A stretch of DNA of 33,308 nt from Silene noctiflora. Its lineage: Eukaryota; Streptophyta; Magnoliopsida; Caryophyllales; Caryophyllaceae. Under the pieces are notes generated by a model that worked only from the letters and a program-made list of their open reading frames with translations, had not been told where the DNA came from and did not search any database. Positions 24,001-33,219 of this stretch are shown here, piece by piece (the first letter of the stretch is position 1; every line of letters starts with the position of its first letter). The DNA lies in NCBI GenBank assembly GCA_009801015.1, contig VHZZ01000705.1, positions 133,086-166,393 on the forward strand, given 5' to 3'. The position numbers were made by a program, and so were the translations under genes.

Positions 24001-27000
24001 AAGACCTTTCCTTGTTGAACAAGCTAGAGTAGCCTCGACTTATGAACTATATGAAACAAAGAAACAGCTGATTTGCTAAATACAGAAAGAAACATCTGAC
24101 ACGGAACACCTTTTCCCTAATTAATTGCATGAAACTATGAAAGTGAGAACATATAAGTGATATGGAAAACCTTTCTCCCTAATCTACATTACAAGAAGTA
24201 CGTCAATAGAATTAGTATTTTAACAAGTCATACGAGTAAACGAATCTGATAAAAATGTTGCTTATGCCTCTTACAGACTAAGGTGCTAGTGATGAAAATG
24301 AATAAGATATCGTGTCTAAAAAGTAAAAATAGCAATACATCATAAACGCAGGATCCAAAATAACTGTGTCCATTAGTCAGCAAAATTAAACTCTTTCCCC
24401 CTCTCAACCTAAATGACAGAAATTATTTTTCCTAAAAACTAGTTCACAGATGAGCTAGATACGTGAATATGTCATAGAACAGACGCCTTTAAATCAGGCA
24501 TGTTTCCGATACAGTACTATACATGGAAAAAAACCCAGTACATAATACTTGCCACATTTTTCTCCTTTTATGGTTACATGGGACATACAAGGATTTTAAA
24601 CTACTTTCTACTAATTATAAGGCAACAAAATAAATGAACAAAACAACATATGATCAGGCTATAAATCTATAATTCCTGTTTAGATGATGTCTGACTATCC
24701 ACAAATAAAACCGAATTTGAAAGGGAATGTGATACTTTCCAACAGTCAATTGTAACAGAATAAATCAAGTGTCACACTGAATTGTGCTTTCTTCTTTCTC
24801 GCTTGTTATCTATAAAATGGTACGTTAATCAATGTCATCATTTTATACTTGTGTCCACTGATTACTGTCCAGCATGAAATGATAAGGATAAGGGTGTCAA
24901 CCCCTTGCCCAACCGTCCGCTTGACAGTCCAAAACTCATACAGGGGCAGATAGAAAGGAAGGCTAGTACCGAAATGATAAAGGGAACAAAAATTGTACCA
25001 TCTTTCCAGCTAGCTTGTCATTTTTCTATTTGTAGAAGTCACTTATAAACCAATAATTGTTTCTCTCTGCTCTAATGCGCGAGCTTTTAGAAACAAATTT
25101 ACATTTCAAAGACAAGTCCCCGTGCTTTGAACAGGGTTCCTATGCCCTGGAAAAGTGGATATGTAGGAGCTGGGCAAAAAGAACCTCGCAGCTGTAAAGT
25201 AAAGTCGGTGCAAGTTTGACCCTTCCTTTCCTTACCCCAAGTGTAGGCTACGGACACTTCGAGAAATAGTCTTGATGGTAAGGTAACAGTGTATGCTATA
25301 GATGGAAGTAAATACTCTCATAAACTACCAAAATTACATCCTAATCATAACCTAAATTCCCGATACCATTACCCCTCAACCTCAATACATTAGACAATGT
25401 CATCTTCAAATGTTATCACCTACTCTACACTGAGTGCAATAAAAAGGTGAACTTGCAATCCATTCCATCATAAGAAAACATAAGTAATGATAATGCTTAA
25501 GTGCTTGACAAGGTGAGAGCACTTACCAGTTTTGTAAGAGGAGGGTTTGTCGCTGCATAGTACTCTAAATAGATATTTACAGTTGAAGGTTCCTCTATAA
25601 TTGGTTTCCAGTGAGCTGACAACTGTAAACTCCAATAATAAACACATAAGAATTACTATCAAAGCTTATGGGACGAGATTTTGAATAGCAAGTTGATGGT
25701 ACTAGAATAAGATAATGCCTTTTCCGTAAACATACCTGTATTGAACCTACATCATCTGAAGACTCATCGACTGACATGCCACCAAAATCAAACGATAAAC
25801 ATTGCAGTGAAAGTGAAAGAGCTAATTCCTGCAATTTTGGTTGAGCTACATACCAAGAAGTTGTTAGGATGCTGGAAGTGCACACATAGAAAGTAGGCTT
25901 ATACGATAAGATGCCCTGAAAGACTTGCGAACTATTACCATCATTTTTAAGTCCATGCAATGATGTAAGAGAGATCTCAAAAATCTGCAAAAGAGCTTCA
26001 TCCCTGAACTTACTGATCACCTTTCGATGGTCCACTGAAGATAATTCCGCAGTTTTCTGTTAATCACGGATTCAAACAAATCGGTGTTTAGAATAAGCAA
26101 AATTTGTGCGCTGCCTTCAAATTCTCATTTTGCCCACGTCATTTATCACACGAGTTTACAAATGATTTGATTTGTTCTTCCATTAACAATTACTCTGTAT
26201 AGAACCACATGCAAATACTTTTTCTCATGATCATGATTCATGATGTGCTTTTTGGTTTATTATGAATTCCGCTAAATTGTTCTTTAAACTAAAAGTGTAA
26301 AACTATTTTCTATGTGAACTGAAAGCTAACAATGAAGCATAACCAAGATGTCAGGTTGGACCCCTACTTAAGAACACCAGAGATTTGCTTCTGGTCTCAT
26401 CTTCAAAGTTAACAGTAATTTTAAATTTTCAAATGGTAATTCAATCTCTAAAATAGGGAGATAATTTCTTTGTATTCTAGGAAAACTATACCTCTTTTTT
26501 AGCCTGGACCATGAACAACGAAAATGAGGATTTTTACAGTTTAGAAAAAAAATGGGTTGCAACAAAGTAACCATGAGTCCATGACATTACAATCAGAGTA
26601 AAAATGGTGACCAAATAAATACTCTTATTACTCATGTCAAGTAGTCAACTGAAAATCTAAATATGGCATGGAATCAGATAATTTTTGGAACTATAATAAT
26701 GAATGTCAATGTCAATGTCAATGTCAATGTTGTCAATTCTTTGTTGCTCCATCTCCTTCCTCGCATAAACTTGTTTGTTGGGTCTTTTGACCAGCTACTT
26801 TTTAATTAATTATTTATAGATTTGAAAGTGGCAACGCATTAATTTTTCATATTTCTCATATTTGTATTTTGATTTGAGAAATAATTGAAACCGAAAAATT
26901 AATCAAGATAACTAAGTAATGTAATAAAATGTGTATTTAATAAAATACCACCTTTGATTTTTTTTTTTATTCTCACATTTCGAGACACTCACTACTCTCT

Positions 27001-30000
27001 TGAATATCTCTCACAGTATATGAATTAATATTATGACATGTATACTCAAATGAAAACTCTTTTCATAAGGAATTTAGTGGTATAAGTTTTAAACTAATAT
27101 GTTTCCAAAAATAAGTGAAGTCAAAGATTCACGTGAAAAAACGAAAACATGATACAAAAAAAAAACATATGGAGTATTTTTTGCCACAAAGCTAAAGATA
27201 TCATTTTACAAAACTTCTTGCGTAATTCTAATGGGGAAAAAAATTGACATATTTTTTTATTAATCATAATTAATGGCTTTCTACCTTGGCACACCGGCTA
27301 AGGTGTTGCTTTGTGACCGTGAGGTCACGGGTTCAAGTCCTTGGAGCGGCCTCTTGCCAAAATGGCAAGGGAAGGCTTACCCCAATTACACCCTTGTGGT
27401 GGGACCCTTCCCCGGACCCTCGCCTAGCGGAGACACCATCGTGCACCAGGCTTCCCTTTATTTTTATAATTAATGGCTTGCTAATTCACTCTTAAGTTCT
27501 CATTTGTTTCCTTATTTAATTATAAATGCACTTTGGGAAGAAAATTTAGACAGACTTAAGTTTATAGGAAATTTTAAAAATATTATTTCAATGTAACAAA
27601 TACTCCTATTTAAATTTTTACTTCAAAAGAAGAAAATGATCCAGCTAAACATAAACAATACACTCCATATAAGATAATGGGTAAGTTAAATATTAGATTT
27701 CTCTGATACCTAAAATATAAGAAAAGACTTTTACAAGTTAATGTTTATGATTTGTTTTGGTACCAATCTTGACTAACAAAACAAAATTTGGATATTCAAT
27801 GTTGCATTTTTTTTGTAGCATTTACATGCATATCTTATACTTCCTCCAATTCATTAAATTCTATACATTTGCTTTATACACATATATCAATGTTCATTTT
27901 CTTTTGTTCATATCTTTAGTTAAAAATTAATAAAAATTATAAAAATTTGATATTCACAATGTACTCCGTAAGACAATTTAAACAATATCTCACGTGACTA
28001 TCTTTTATGTTATATATTAGAAGTTGTATCGAAGATTCTCCCCACTTATGAATAGTGCCCAAAAAGCAAACATATATAATTGATTGGAATGGAGGAAGTA
28101 CCAGTGATCATATCATATACGGAGTATATGTTCAAATATTTTATGGGATTACATCTTAGATTGTGTTCTTTTGGCTTCATTTCAGCTCCGTTTCATTTAG
28201 TTAAGTTTTGTTGTACTAGATTCTTAGTAGTTAGTAGAACACTTTGAACCTTTCCACACAAATTTCAACTAAATCCAACTTGCAAAGTTGCAATACATAT
28301 ACTCCATGGCCTTGAAATTCAAGTTAATGTAAAGTTTCAATATAATTCAGTTTAACCTTTGCTGATTTGAAGTAGATCACAAAGAAAAAATAAAGTTAGT
28401 TCGCCTGCAATTAATTGTTGCTAATTTTTTTTATATAAAAAAAAAACACAAACCACCAGAAAACAAAATAATAATAGAGGTGTTGGGTAATGTCAAATGT
28501 CAACTCCCTACCATCTTTATGTGTATCCAAGCAATAACCCAAACAAAATATTAACTGGATACATTCAATATTTGTATCATAACAGGCTATACATACCTGA
28601 TTCATCTCACTGACAAGCTGATTCAACGCCTTTAAACCAACTGCATAATGCTTTGCTTCCTGTCATTCAATATTATAAGCAAGTCGATGCAATTTAACTT
28701 AATAACAATGAGGGAAAGCCAAGTTTACAAGTCAACAACAGCACAATACTAATACATGAATCCTGCAGACATGTGGAATCAGACTCATTTGATAAGTCTA
28801 GCTCTTAGAAAGCATACAAGCTGAACATAAAAAGAACACAGTGTAGCAAACATGAAAGGCCTGGATCAATGACTGACTCCCTATGTCTCGCATTTGAGAG
28901 GTCTTTCACAATTAAGGAAGTGGGATCTATAAGATTACACTTCACAATGCTACTGACTTTTCGCAGACAATACATTGTTCTTTCATTCTTACATCTACCA
29001 TGTCTAAATACACGGGATGTCCACCCAGGCATTTTCTTCATTAAGATATCGATATAATGAAAGAGAACAACACATTTTCCATCATTAACAATTAATAACT
29101 TACTCCAATTAGTATTTTATTATTCTATGATATGATAATGAAGCATTCCTGGAGACAGTGTAAAGGAAATATAGGTAATAGTGTCATGAACTAACCTGAT
29201 TAAAAAAGGTCATAGTATCTCTTACGATTTCCCTGAATATATCATCGTCAAACCAGCTAACCTTTGTCACTCGACTAAGAAGTTGAATTACAGAAATCAT
29301 TATGAAATGCTCCAACTCCGCACCTCTAGCAGCCAGATAGTTGATCGCAAGGTTGCCTTCAGCAGACACGCATATCAGTTTAGAGAGGAACAGACAAAAA
29401 GCAGATGGATCCGCACAGTACAAGAACTGGAACATTGAACATGATGCACTATCCCATTCAGAGAAAGACATGATTATAAGACATAGCTGGAGAATAATGT
29501 GAACATTGCAGCCATTACTATCAAAAGTAATGTTTCACATGACAGACTACGGAGCATTTTTCTTCTTTTCGAGAAAGCTGTGAATTTCTTTTCCTTACCA
29601 TTAACATGACAATTATATTAATACCAGGCTCGAAAAATGAAAGAGACAAGCCAACTTAAACCCCAAGTGCCCAACAGCAATTCATTCCCCAATACAAAAA
29701 ACAAGACAGCTAATCTGATTGAGATACAAGATTTATTGCTGCATAAAAATTTAATCTGAAAAGCAAACAATCCTTGTAGCAAATTCGATATACGGCATTT
29801 GTGTTCTCGTATCCTCCTCGAATTGGTCAGGCATTTAAGTAAATCCCAAGTAAAAGGTGCCGAAGATATAAAAGACAGAACTAGGAAAAATTAAGACATT
29901 GCATGATACTAGATAAGACCACAAAAAGCTTGTAAACTATAGAAGATGCAAAGTTTAATGAGAAAAACAGAAAATTACGAATTTGAATTCGCAGCTGCAG

Positions 30001-30219
30001 GGGGAGAGTATTTTCTGTGACATGCTTCAACAAGCTTGAACTAGCATATATAACTGCATAAGGGTTTCTCGCATTCTCAAGTATATATTGCAACTGTGGA
30101 ATGTTATTGCTATCCCGGGAGAAGCATCCCAAGGTATTTTCAACATAAGCCCTCTCAGCAGAATCTTGAGATTCATAAAGCCTCCCACATAAGGTTTCCA
30201 GCTGTGCCAAGTTTTCCAT
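6056..30219 (-). CDS. XPO7: exportin-7/RanBP16-like nuclear transport receptor, 28 coding exons
   Basis: This is an importin-beta superfamily receptor that would carry cargo through nuclear pores with RanGTP. Coding exons, 5' to 3': 30219-29979, 29356-29196, 28659-28597, 26056-25939, 25845-25736, 25622-25527, 23510-23387, 18488-18421, 16728-16642, 16485-16327, 16234-16139, 15831-15772, 15661-15546, 15436-15352, 13735-13631, 13524-13420, 13212-13160, 13067-13004, 12744-12616, 12382-12270, 12159-12072, 10198-9979, 9526-9396, 9095-8949, 8667-8539, 6958-6860, 6777-6739, 6193-6056. All phases match and the sum is 3144 nt, 1047 aa, close to plant and animal exportin-7. Marks include MENLAQLETLCGRLY with the importin-beta N-terminal region (residues about 1-100), NPLDKIDVIQDQLDFYPHLCRFQ, GFLFDWLYPAHMPLLLR, QRLTFDQSS-KGILLFREVSK and ILKTLFEIFLLED. 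Weak splice sites include the GTTGCT donor of exon 17 and the pyrimidine-poor acceptor of exon 2. No exon looks broken. Confidence 0.93.
7008..7994. mobile_element. Mutator-like MITE with about 100-bp TIRs
   Basis: Sequence 7008-7110 is repeated as its reverse complement at about 7888-7994, with only a few mismatches. The outer flanks are 9-bp direct repeats TTGATAAAA (6999-7007 and 7995-8003). Long inverted repeats with a 9-bp target duplication indicate a non-autonomous MULE. The 987-bp element has no transposase frame. It lies in the intron before the exportin exon at 6958-6860, only about 50 bp from that exon's acceptor. Confidence 0.85.
7875..7896. repeat. poly-G tract with one ambiguous base
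   Basis: A run of G, 22 bases long with an N at 7878, lies just inside the right inverted repeat of the MULE-like element. The true length is uncertain because such runs are error-prone. Where the left repeat has CCCCCTTCATCTC, the right one has this tract. Confidence 0.8.
10513..10914. mobile_element. MITE-like foldback in the intron between exportin exons 21 and 22
   Basis: The outer ends GGTATGTTTGGGAA (left) and TTCCAAACACTGCC (right) are imperfect inverted repeats. Inside, 10569-10603 pairs with 10787-10816 (GAATTGGAATTGGA against TCCAATTCCAATTC, then GTTTGG against CCAAAC). No coding capacity. The family is uncertain (hAT or Harbinger type); a TCA triplet on each side could be a 3-bp target duplication, but the ends do not line up perfectly. 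Confidence 0.6.
11185..11305. repeat. ACCCGA-rich degenerate repeat
   Basis: Repeated ACCCGACCCG / ACCCGAACCCGAAATGACC motifs form a low-complexity patch. The same style of repeat returns at about 19970-20240, with a shared ACCCGAACCCGAAATGAC block. Its parent element was not identified. Confidence 0.55.
11529..11650. repeat. fragment similar to the 3' end and flank of the ANTH gene
   Basis: About 65 bp from 11529 (GCATAC-TACATCCAATCAAC, then CAACTACAACAACATT) follow 3384-3448 closely. After a roughly 30-bp difference, CAGTCCTCGGATGGC resembles 3453-3464. This is the stop-codon and 3' UTR region of the ANTH gene or of a paralogue. It lies in an exportin intron in the same orientation as the gene copy. 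Too short and diverged to code. Confidence 0.6.
13983..15202. mobile_element. Stowaway-type MITE, interrupted by a Helitron
   Basis: The left end CTCCCTCCGTCCCGGTCAA with TTTACA following, and the right end GTAAACTTGACCGGGACGGA then GGGAG, are near-perfect inverted repeats of the plant Stowaway kind. The left flank is TA, as expected; the right flank is now CA. Without the inserted Helitron (14065-15054) the element would be about 230 bp. It lies in the intron between exportin exons 14 and 15. Confidence 0.85.
14065..15054 (-). mobile_element. non-autonomous Helitron inside a Stowaway MITE
   Basis: Read on the minus strand it begins with TCTACATAGTATAAAAGCCG at 15054 and ends with a hairpin (8-bp stem, 14075-14082 with 14090-14097) and CTAG at 14065. 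The host bases are A before the start and T after the end, the classic Helitron A|T insertion site with no target duplication. About 990 bp, AT-rich, no Rep/helicase frame. A lone Stowaway-like end (CTCCTTCCGTCTCGGTCA) sits inside near 14267, and one ambiguous base at 14967. Confidence 0.85.
17134..17457 (+). mobile_element. Au-like SINE flanked by 20-bp target duplications
   Basis: The inserted body is 17154-17437 (284 bp), between identical 20-bp repeats at 17134-17153 and 17438-17457. The 3' half carries Au-type landmarks: TCGGAAACAGCCTCTTTGTG-type sequence near 17314-17334, GGGTAAGGCTGCGT near 17347, CACTGGGGTAATG and a TTG-rich tail. The first 140 bp do not resemble a canonical tRNA head; I could not see clean A and B boxes there. 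The identical repeats suggest a fairly recent insertion. Confidence 0.85.
17458..18420. other. intron sequence, nothing recognised
   Basis: Remainder of the intron between exportin exons 8 and 9. It is AT-rich, without clear terminal repeats, RNA genes or coding frames. Confidence 0.5.
19034..19151. repeat. 59-bp tandem duplication
   Basis: Copies at 19034-19092 and 19093-19151 differ at only about two positions, so the duplication is young. It lies in the large intron between exportin exons 7 and 8. Confidence 0.9.
19334..19375 (-). mobile_element. Helitron 3' terminus
   Basis: On the minus strand, a hairpin (stem 19346-19351 with 19355-19360, CCGTGC/GCACGG) is followed by GGCAACCCA and CTAG ending at 19334, next to a host T. 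This is the Helitron 3' end structure. The body would extend to the right, but I could not find a matching 5' TC end, so its length is unknown. Confidence 0.7.
19970..20240. repeat. ACCCGA-rich degenerate repeat
   Basis: Multiple ACCCGAACCCGAAATGACCC, CTCGACTCGAACCG and GACCTGACCC motifs. It is the same repeat style as 11185-11305 and probably part of a larger, unrecognised element in this intron. Confidence 0.5.
20281..20533. other. 153-base assembly gap flanked by an identical 50-bp repeat
   Basis: Ns fill 20331-20483. The 50 bases before the gap (20281-20330) are identical to the 50 after it (20484-20533). This is the pattern left when overlapping contig ends are placed side by side with an estimated gap. 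Translated frames here are meaningless. Confidence 0.9.
20909..21353. mobile_element. hAT-type MITE, GC-rich subterminal repeats
   Basis: The ends CAGGGTTTTAAATAGCGG (left) and the reverse complement of CATGGTTTTAAATATCGG (right) are imperfect inverted repeats. The flanks are 8-bp duplications CTCCTTTC (20901-20908 and 21354-21361), as hAT transposons make. The 445-bp body has many CGGTATCG and CTCGGCCGATA motifs near both ends, resembling transposase-binding subterminal repeats. No transposase. Confidence 0.8.
21465..21956. mobile_element. Stowaway-like MITE
   Basis: The left end CTCCTTCCTTTAAATCCACT with CTTCC following, and the right end GGAAGAGTGGATTTGAAGGT then AGGGAG, form inverted repeats of about 27 bp. 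TA lies on both sides (21463-21464, 21957-21958). The body of about 490 bp is AT-rich and non-coding. A flanking stretch (about 21410-21455) reappears at about 22030-22080, suggesting further repeat copies next to it. Confidence 0.75.
21959..23040. other. AT-rich intron with weak Stowaway-like ends
   Basis: CTCCCTCAATC near 21990 and ATCCCTCTGTCCTATTC near 22110 look like isolated Stowaway left ends, but no convincing partners were found. The rest is plain AT-rich intron. Confidence 0.4.
23041..23195. repeat. imperfect tandem duplication, period about 76 bp
   Basis: ACAATTTTGAATAGAA begins at 23047 and again at 23123, followed in both cases by GAAGA-CCTA and an ATATATT-GTTTAATAATT stretch. 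It lies less than 300 bp from the exportin exon ending at 23387. Confidence 0.75.
23511..25526. other. intron between exportin exons 6 and 7, nothing recognised
   Basis: Two kilobases without a coding frame of known type, RNA gene or clear inverted terminal repeats. A pyrimidine/GC-richer patch near 25110-25260 may be an old repeat, but I could not name it. Confidence 0.5.
26702..26731. repeat. AATGTC hexanucleotide microsatellite
   Basis: Five tandem units, the last changed by one base. Intronic. Confidence 0.9.
27266..27479 (+). mobile_element. tRNA-headed SINE with 14-bp target duplications
   Basis: The body, 27280-27465 (186 bp), lies between identical ATAATTAATGGCTT repeats (27266-27279 and 27466-27479). 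The head has a pol III B box (GGGTTCAAGTCC near 27329-27340) and an A-box-like TGGCACACCGG. The 3' part (GGGACCCTTCCCCGGACCCT, then a GTGCACCAGGCTTCCCTTT end) is a common plant SINE arrangement. Short frames here are by-products of the SINE and not genes. Confidence 0.88.
27840..28098. mobile_element. Stowaway-like MITE
   Basis: The left end CTTCCTCCAATTCATTAAAT and the right end ATTGATTGGAATGGAGGAAG are inverted repeats. TA lies on both sides (27838-27839, 28099-28100). Length 259 bp, AT-rich, no coding. It sits in the intron between exportin exons 3 and 4, about 370 bp downstream of the SINE. Confidence 0.8.
28660..29195. other. intron between exportin exons 2 and 3, nothing recognised
   Basis: AT-rich intron. 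Two overlapping short open frames on opposite strands (about 28805-29057) show no domain and no exportin similarity. Confidence 0.5.
29357..29978. other. intron between exportin exons 1 and 2, nothing recognised
   Basis: The acceptor before 29356 (GCTGAAG|GC) is poor in pyrimidines, but the join gives IRNLAINYLAARG, which matches the family. No repeats were recognised. Confidence 0.5.
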
Positions 30220-31835
30220 GTAAGTGATGAAGTGCGAATCCCGAAAATTAAGATTAAGCCCTATTAAAAACGTCTGCTTGTTTTCCAAATATAGATGACT
30301 GAAATCTGCAATTTTCGCACAAAAATGCAAAAGCAGTGTATAGATGCAGATTATCAAACAAATTCAAATTCTGAAAATGACGAGGATTTCAAACGAACAT
30401 CACAGAAACATCAACACCAAGCTTTGATTAATTCAATAAGTGAATACACTTGATATATTGATGTTCCTTCTGCATGTTTTACAGATAAATATACACATCA
30501 AATACTAGGAAAATTATGATGTTACAAGGTTTGCTGATAGAATCAATTACAACTTGCGATAAAAGAGCAATATCGAACTCCGTAAAAAAACTGAGCAGAC
30601 CAGCTTTTCTTCTAAGAAAAGGGCACAGGCCACCTGAAAGAAAGAATAGAGCTCATAAATAGCTGTACAGTTGAGGAGTCCAACAGGTCAGCTGGAAACA
30701 AAAATAATAAGAACCAATAAAATGCGGGGAAATGAACAACTAGAAGAAGCACATGCAGGATACAGTACAACAGCGAAGATGCCGTCATTTGAATGGGAAA
30801 TCAACTTTACAAGTACATTTATTCGATAGAATCCTCAAAATTCTCTAACACTAACCTGCTAAAAGGTCTCATGCCTTGTTAAAACCAAAAGGCAAGCTAA
30901 AAGAAGCATGGTTTCATTAGATATAAAACCTACCTTAACATCATACCATTTTCGATTAGGGCACAGACTCGCTCCTTAAAAGAAACAACTCCTAATAACT
31001 GCCAAGCCACCTTACACAAAAATAATTGATGGTGACAAATTTGACTAGTGTAGAAAAAAGAAATCAAAACGGTTTGCCAGATCGATGGTTTAATAACTAA
31101 AGAAAACAATTGTAGACCTAGTTTAAAAGTTCAATTAGCTAACGCAGTTGGGACATATTACCATAAATAACATATAGGTCCAAAGATGGCCAAAAACGTG
31201 TAGACAAGGTAAGCCGAGATATAAGCTACTTAATTCGTGAAAGACGATGACGCTTCAGAGATACCAATGCTGTGTATAGAGCATCGTGAAGTTTAACAAC
31301 AGTGACTCAAATATCAAGAAGCTTACTATGTAGCTCAGCACTTCCTGCATCAAAACCCTACTACATCATTAAATACCACTAACATGTACAGGTAATTCAC
31401 TTGCATATGTTAGGGCATTTTCCACAGGTAGAACGATTCCAGCGATGGGAAATTCAATTAAAAATCTACTTCCCTTAAACAATTAATGTTTGGGGGCATT
31501 TCAAAGGTTTTGTGGAATTCAGATATGGAAAATTCGCTAAAATTAACAACTCCAATATTGTTGTTCACTTATCCACTGCATAAACCCTAGGTCAAACAGA
31601 CATACTATCAAAACCAATCCTTTCATGCTTAATCTCCAATACACAGGTTTCCTAAATAATCTATAATCTTAACTAGTTTATTTACCAGCAATTCAGCAAA
31701 TACATTTGGTAACCACACATCACAAATTGCATAATCACGTAATCAACATATACCAAAATAAAAACAAATTTAACCTAAACCACTCAACAAACTGACTTAA
31801 ATACAAAAGATTTCTTCAACTCCCAAATTCGATAA

Positions 31836-32580
31836 AACCACACACACGTTAAATCATCAGCATCAAAATCAATTATTAATTCCACGACATTTCAAAACTT
31901 TAGTTATTGATACAAAAGAAAAAATTAACATAAAACAATCAAAAAGCAGACTTCAATACAAGATTTCATAAACACCAAGATAATCAAACAAGTAAAGGTT
32001 AAAACCAATCTAACGACTAAAATCGAACAAACATTCAATCATCAACATCAATTTATCTTGTAATTCCATAATATTACAAAAATCTAGTCATTGATTACTA
32101 CACAAAAACGATCAAACCTTTACCGACACATAAACACTTTAACATATACGGAGTAACAATCAAACGAGCAGACTTGAATACAATCAAACAAGCAAATGTC
32201 ATAACCATTCTACTGAGTAAAATCGAACAAACATTCAATCATCAACAACAATCAATCAGTAATTCCATAACATTTCAAAAATCTAGTAATTGATTAGTAT
32301 ACAAAAACAAACATACAAAAAACACTTGAAACGAGAAAAGATTGAAACAACGTCATCGAGTAACGCAAATTCTTAGTTAGGACCGTCCTAAGTTAAGACA
32401 ACACTCACACTCGATTTAAATAAAAGTAGGATTGTGACTTGTGAGAGGTTTTAACTTAAAAGTCGGTCTTAAATAAGACGAACTGATTGAGTAAAATGTC
32501 ACAAACAATCAATCATCAGCATCAAATAATCAATAATTCCACAACATTTAATAAATTCAGTTGATCGAATTTGCTAACAT
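31836..32580. repeat. degenerate tandem repeats, about 180-200 bp period
   Basis: Four diverged units share a core of the form ATCATCA-CA-CAA followed by AATTCCA-A-CATTTCAAAA-TCTAGT-ATTGATTA. The AATTCCA cores lie near 31883, 32062, 32262 and 32535. The last interval is longer because of an inserted foldback at about 32366-32484. Confidence 0.65.
32366..32484. mobile_element. small foldback/MITE within the tandem repeats
   Basis: TTCTTAGTTAGGACCGTCC...TAAGTTAAGAC at the left is mirrored by GTTTTAACTTAAAAGTCGGT...TTAAATAAGAC at the right. GAGTAA occurs on both sides (about 32359 and 32485), a possible target duplication. The extra length in the last repeat interval agrees with an insertion. 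Confidence 0.5.
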
Positions 32581-32700
32581 TACTTGGATAAACTTGTAAC
32601 TTGTGAAAAAATACAGAATTTTGGTCAAAATGTTGATTAAAAATTAAAAATTAGGGATTAAAAATGAGGAAGTGAGAAAGTAGTAGGAAGAAAAGCAAAC

Positions 32701-32765
32701 CTAAACAAAAGGGTGACGGAAAAAAATGCGAGAAGCGAGAGATACGGCGATTTGTATGAAGGTGG
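32701..32765 (-). other. non-coding first exon of the exportin gene
   Basis: The stretch lies between the start expected from the TATA box and the GT donor at 32700-32699. On the minus strand it is pyrimidine-rich and contains no ATG, as expected of a leader. The upstream edge is an estimate. Confidence 0.55.
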
Positions 32766-32790
32766 GGATATGCTGCGACCCCACTCTCTT

Positions 32791-32797
32791 ATTTATA
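32791..32797 (-). promoter_or_regulatory. TATA box of the exportin gene
   Basis: TATAAAT on the minus strand within GTATAAATAAG, about 30 bp upstream of the estimated start of transcription and 90 bp upstream of the leader-intron donor. Confidence 0.65.
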
Positions 32798-32912
32798 CTA
32801 CGAGTAAAATATCTTTTTTTATTTTTTTATTATTTGTTGAGTTTATCTGATTTTTTTTTTTTAAATAAAACACCTTTTGGGGTTGGAATAATGGGAACGG
32901 TTTCCATGTGAG

Positions 32913-32918
32913 CACGTG
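32913..32918. promoter_or_regulatory. G-box CACGTG
   Basis: A perfect CACGTG in GCACGTGAC, about 115 bp upstream of the TATA box. G-boxes bind bHLH and bZIP factors in plant promoters. Function here is inferred from position alone. Confidence 0.45.
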
Positions 32919-33219
32919 ACTGTGCCATTGATATGATGATATCACCCTTTAATCCTTCATACTTGTATATGTTTCCTTTTTCTTTTATCTCAAAAATAAC
33001 CTTCTCGATTTCGTTTTAAATCCCTAATCTGGGTGTTCACTTTGGATAAACGTGGATAGTCCTTTTGCTTTGTGTGCTCTCTATTCACGGGATAGATCTT
33101 TACCTTTACGGTAGGGGATGGGATAAATAACCAAAACACCAATTTCACTTTATTGAAATTCTTCATATTTTTTAGAATTTTAATAAAACAGTTTTATTCA
33201 TGTTAAGTTGTCTTATTTA

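Larger units (their letters stand above)
30299..32700 (-). other. long intron in the exportin 5' UTR
   Basis: The donor at 32700-32699 (TTTAG|GTTTGC) follows the non-coding first exon. Plausible acceptors before the start codon are TTGCAG|ATTTC (exon from 30305) and TTTCAG|TCATC (exon from 30298). The intron is about 2.4 kb, the kind of leader intron that often raises expression in plants. Its upstream part contains the degenerate repeats at 31836-32580; the rest (30306-31835) shows nothing recognisable. Confidence 0.6.

Noticed and set aside
27280-27350. a free tRNA gene
   Set aside because: The B box is good, but there is no complete cloverleaf and the sequence continues into a SINE body between target duplications.
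27273-27495. two overlapping frames of 66 and 69 codons
   Set aside because: They lie wholly within the SINE and its target duplication.
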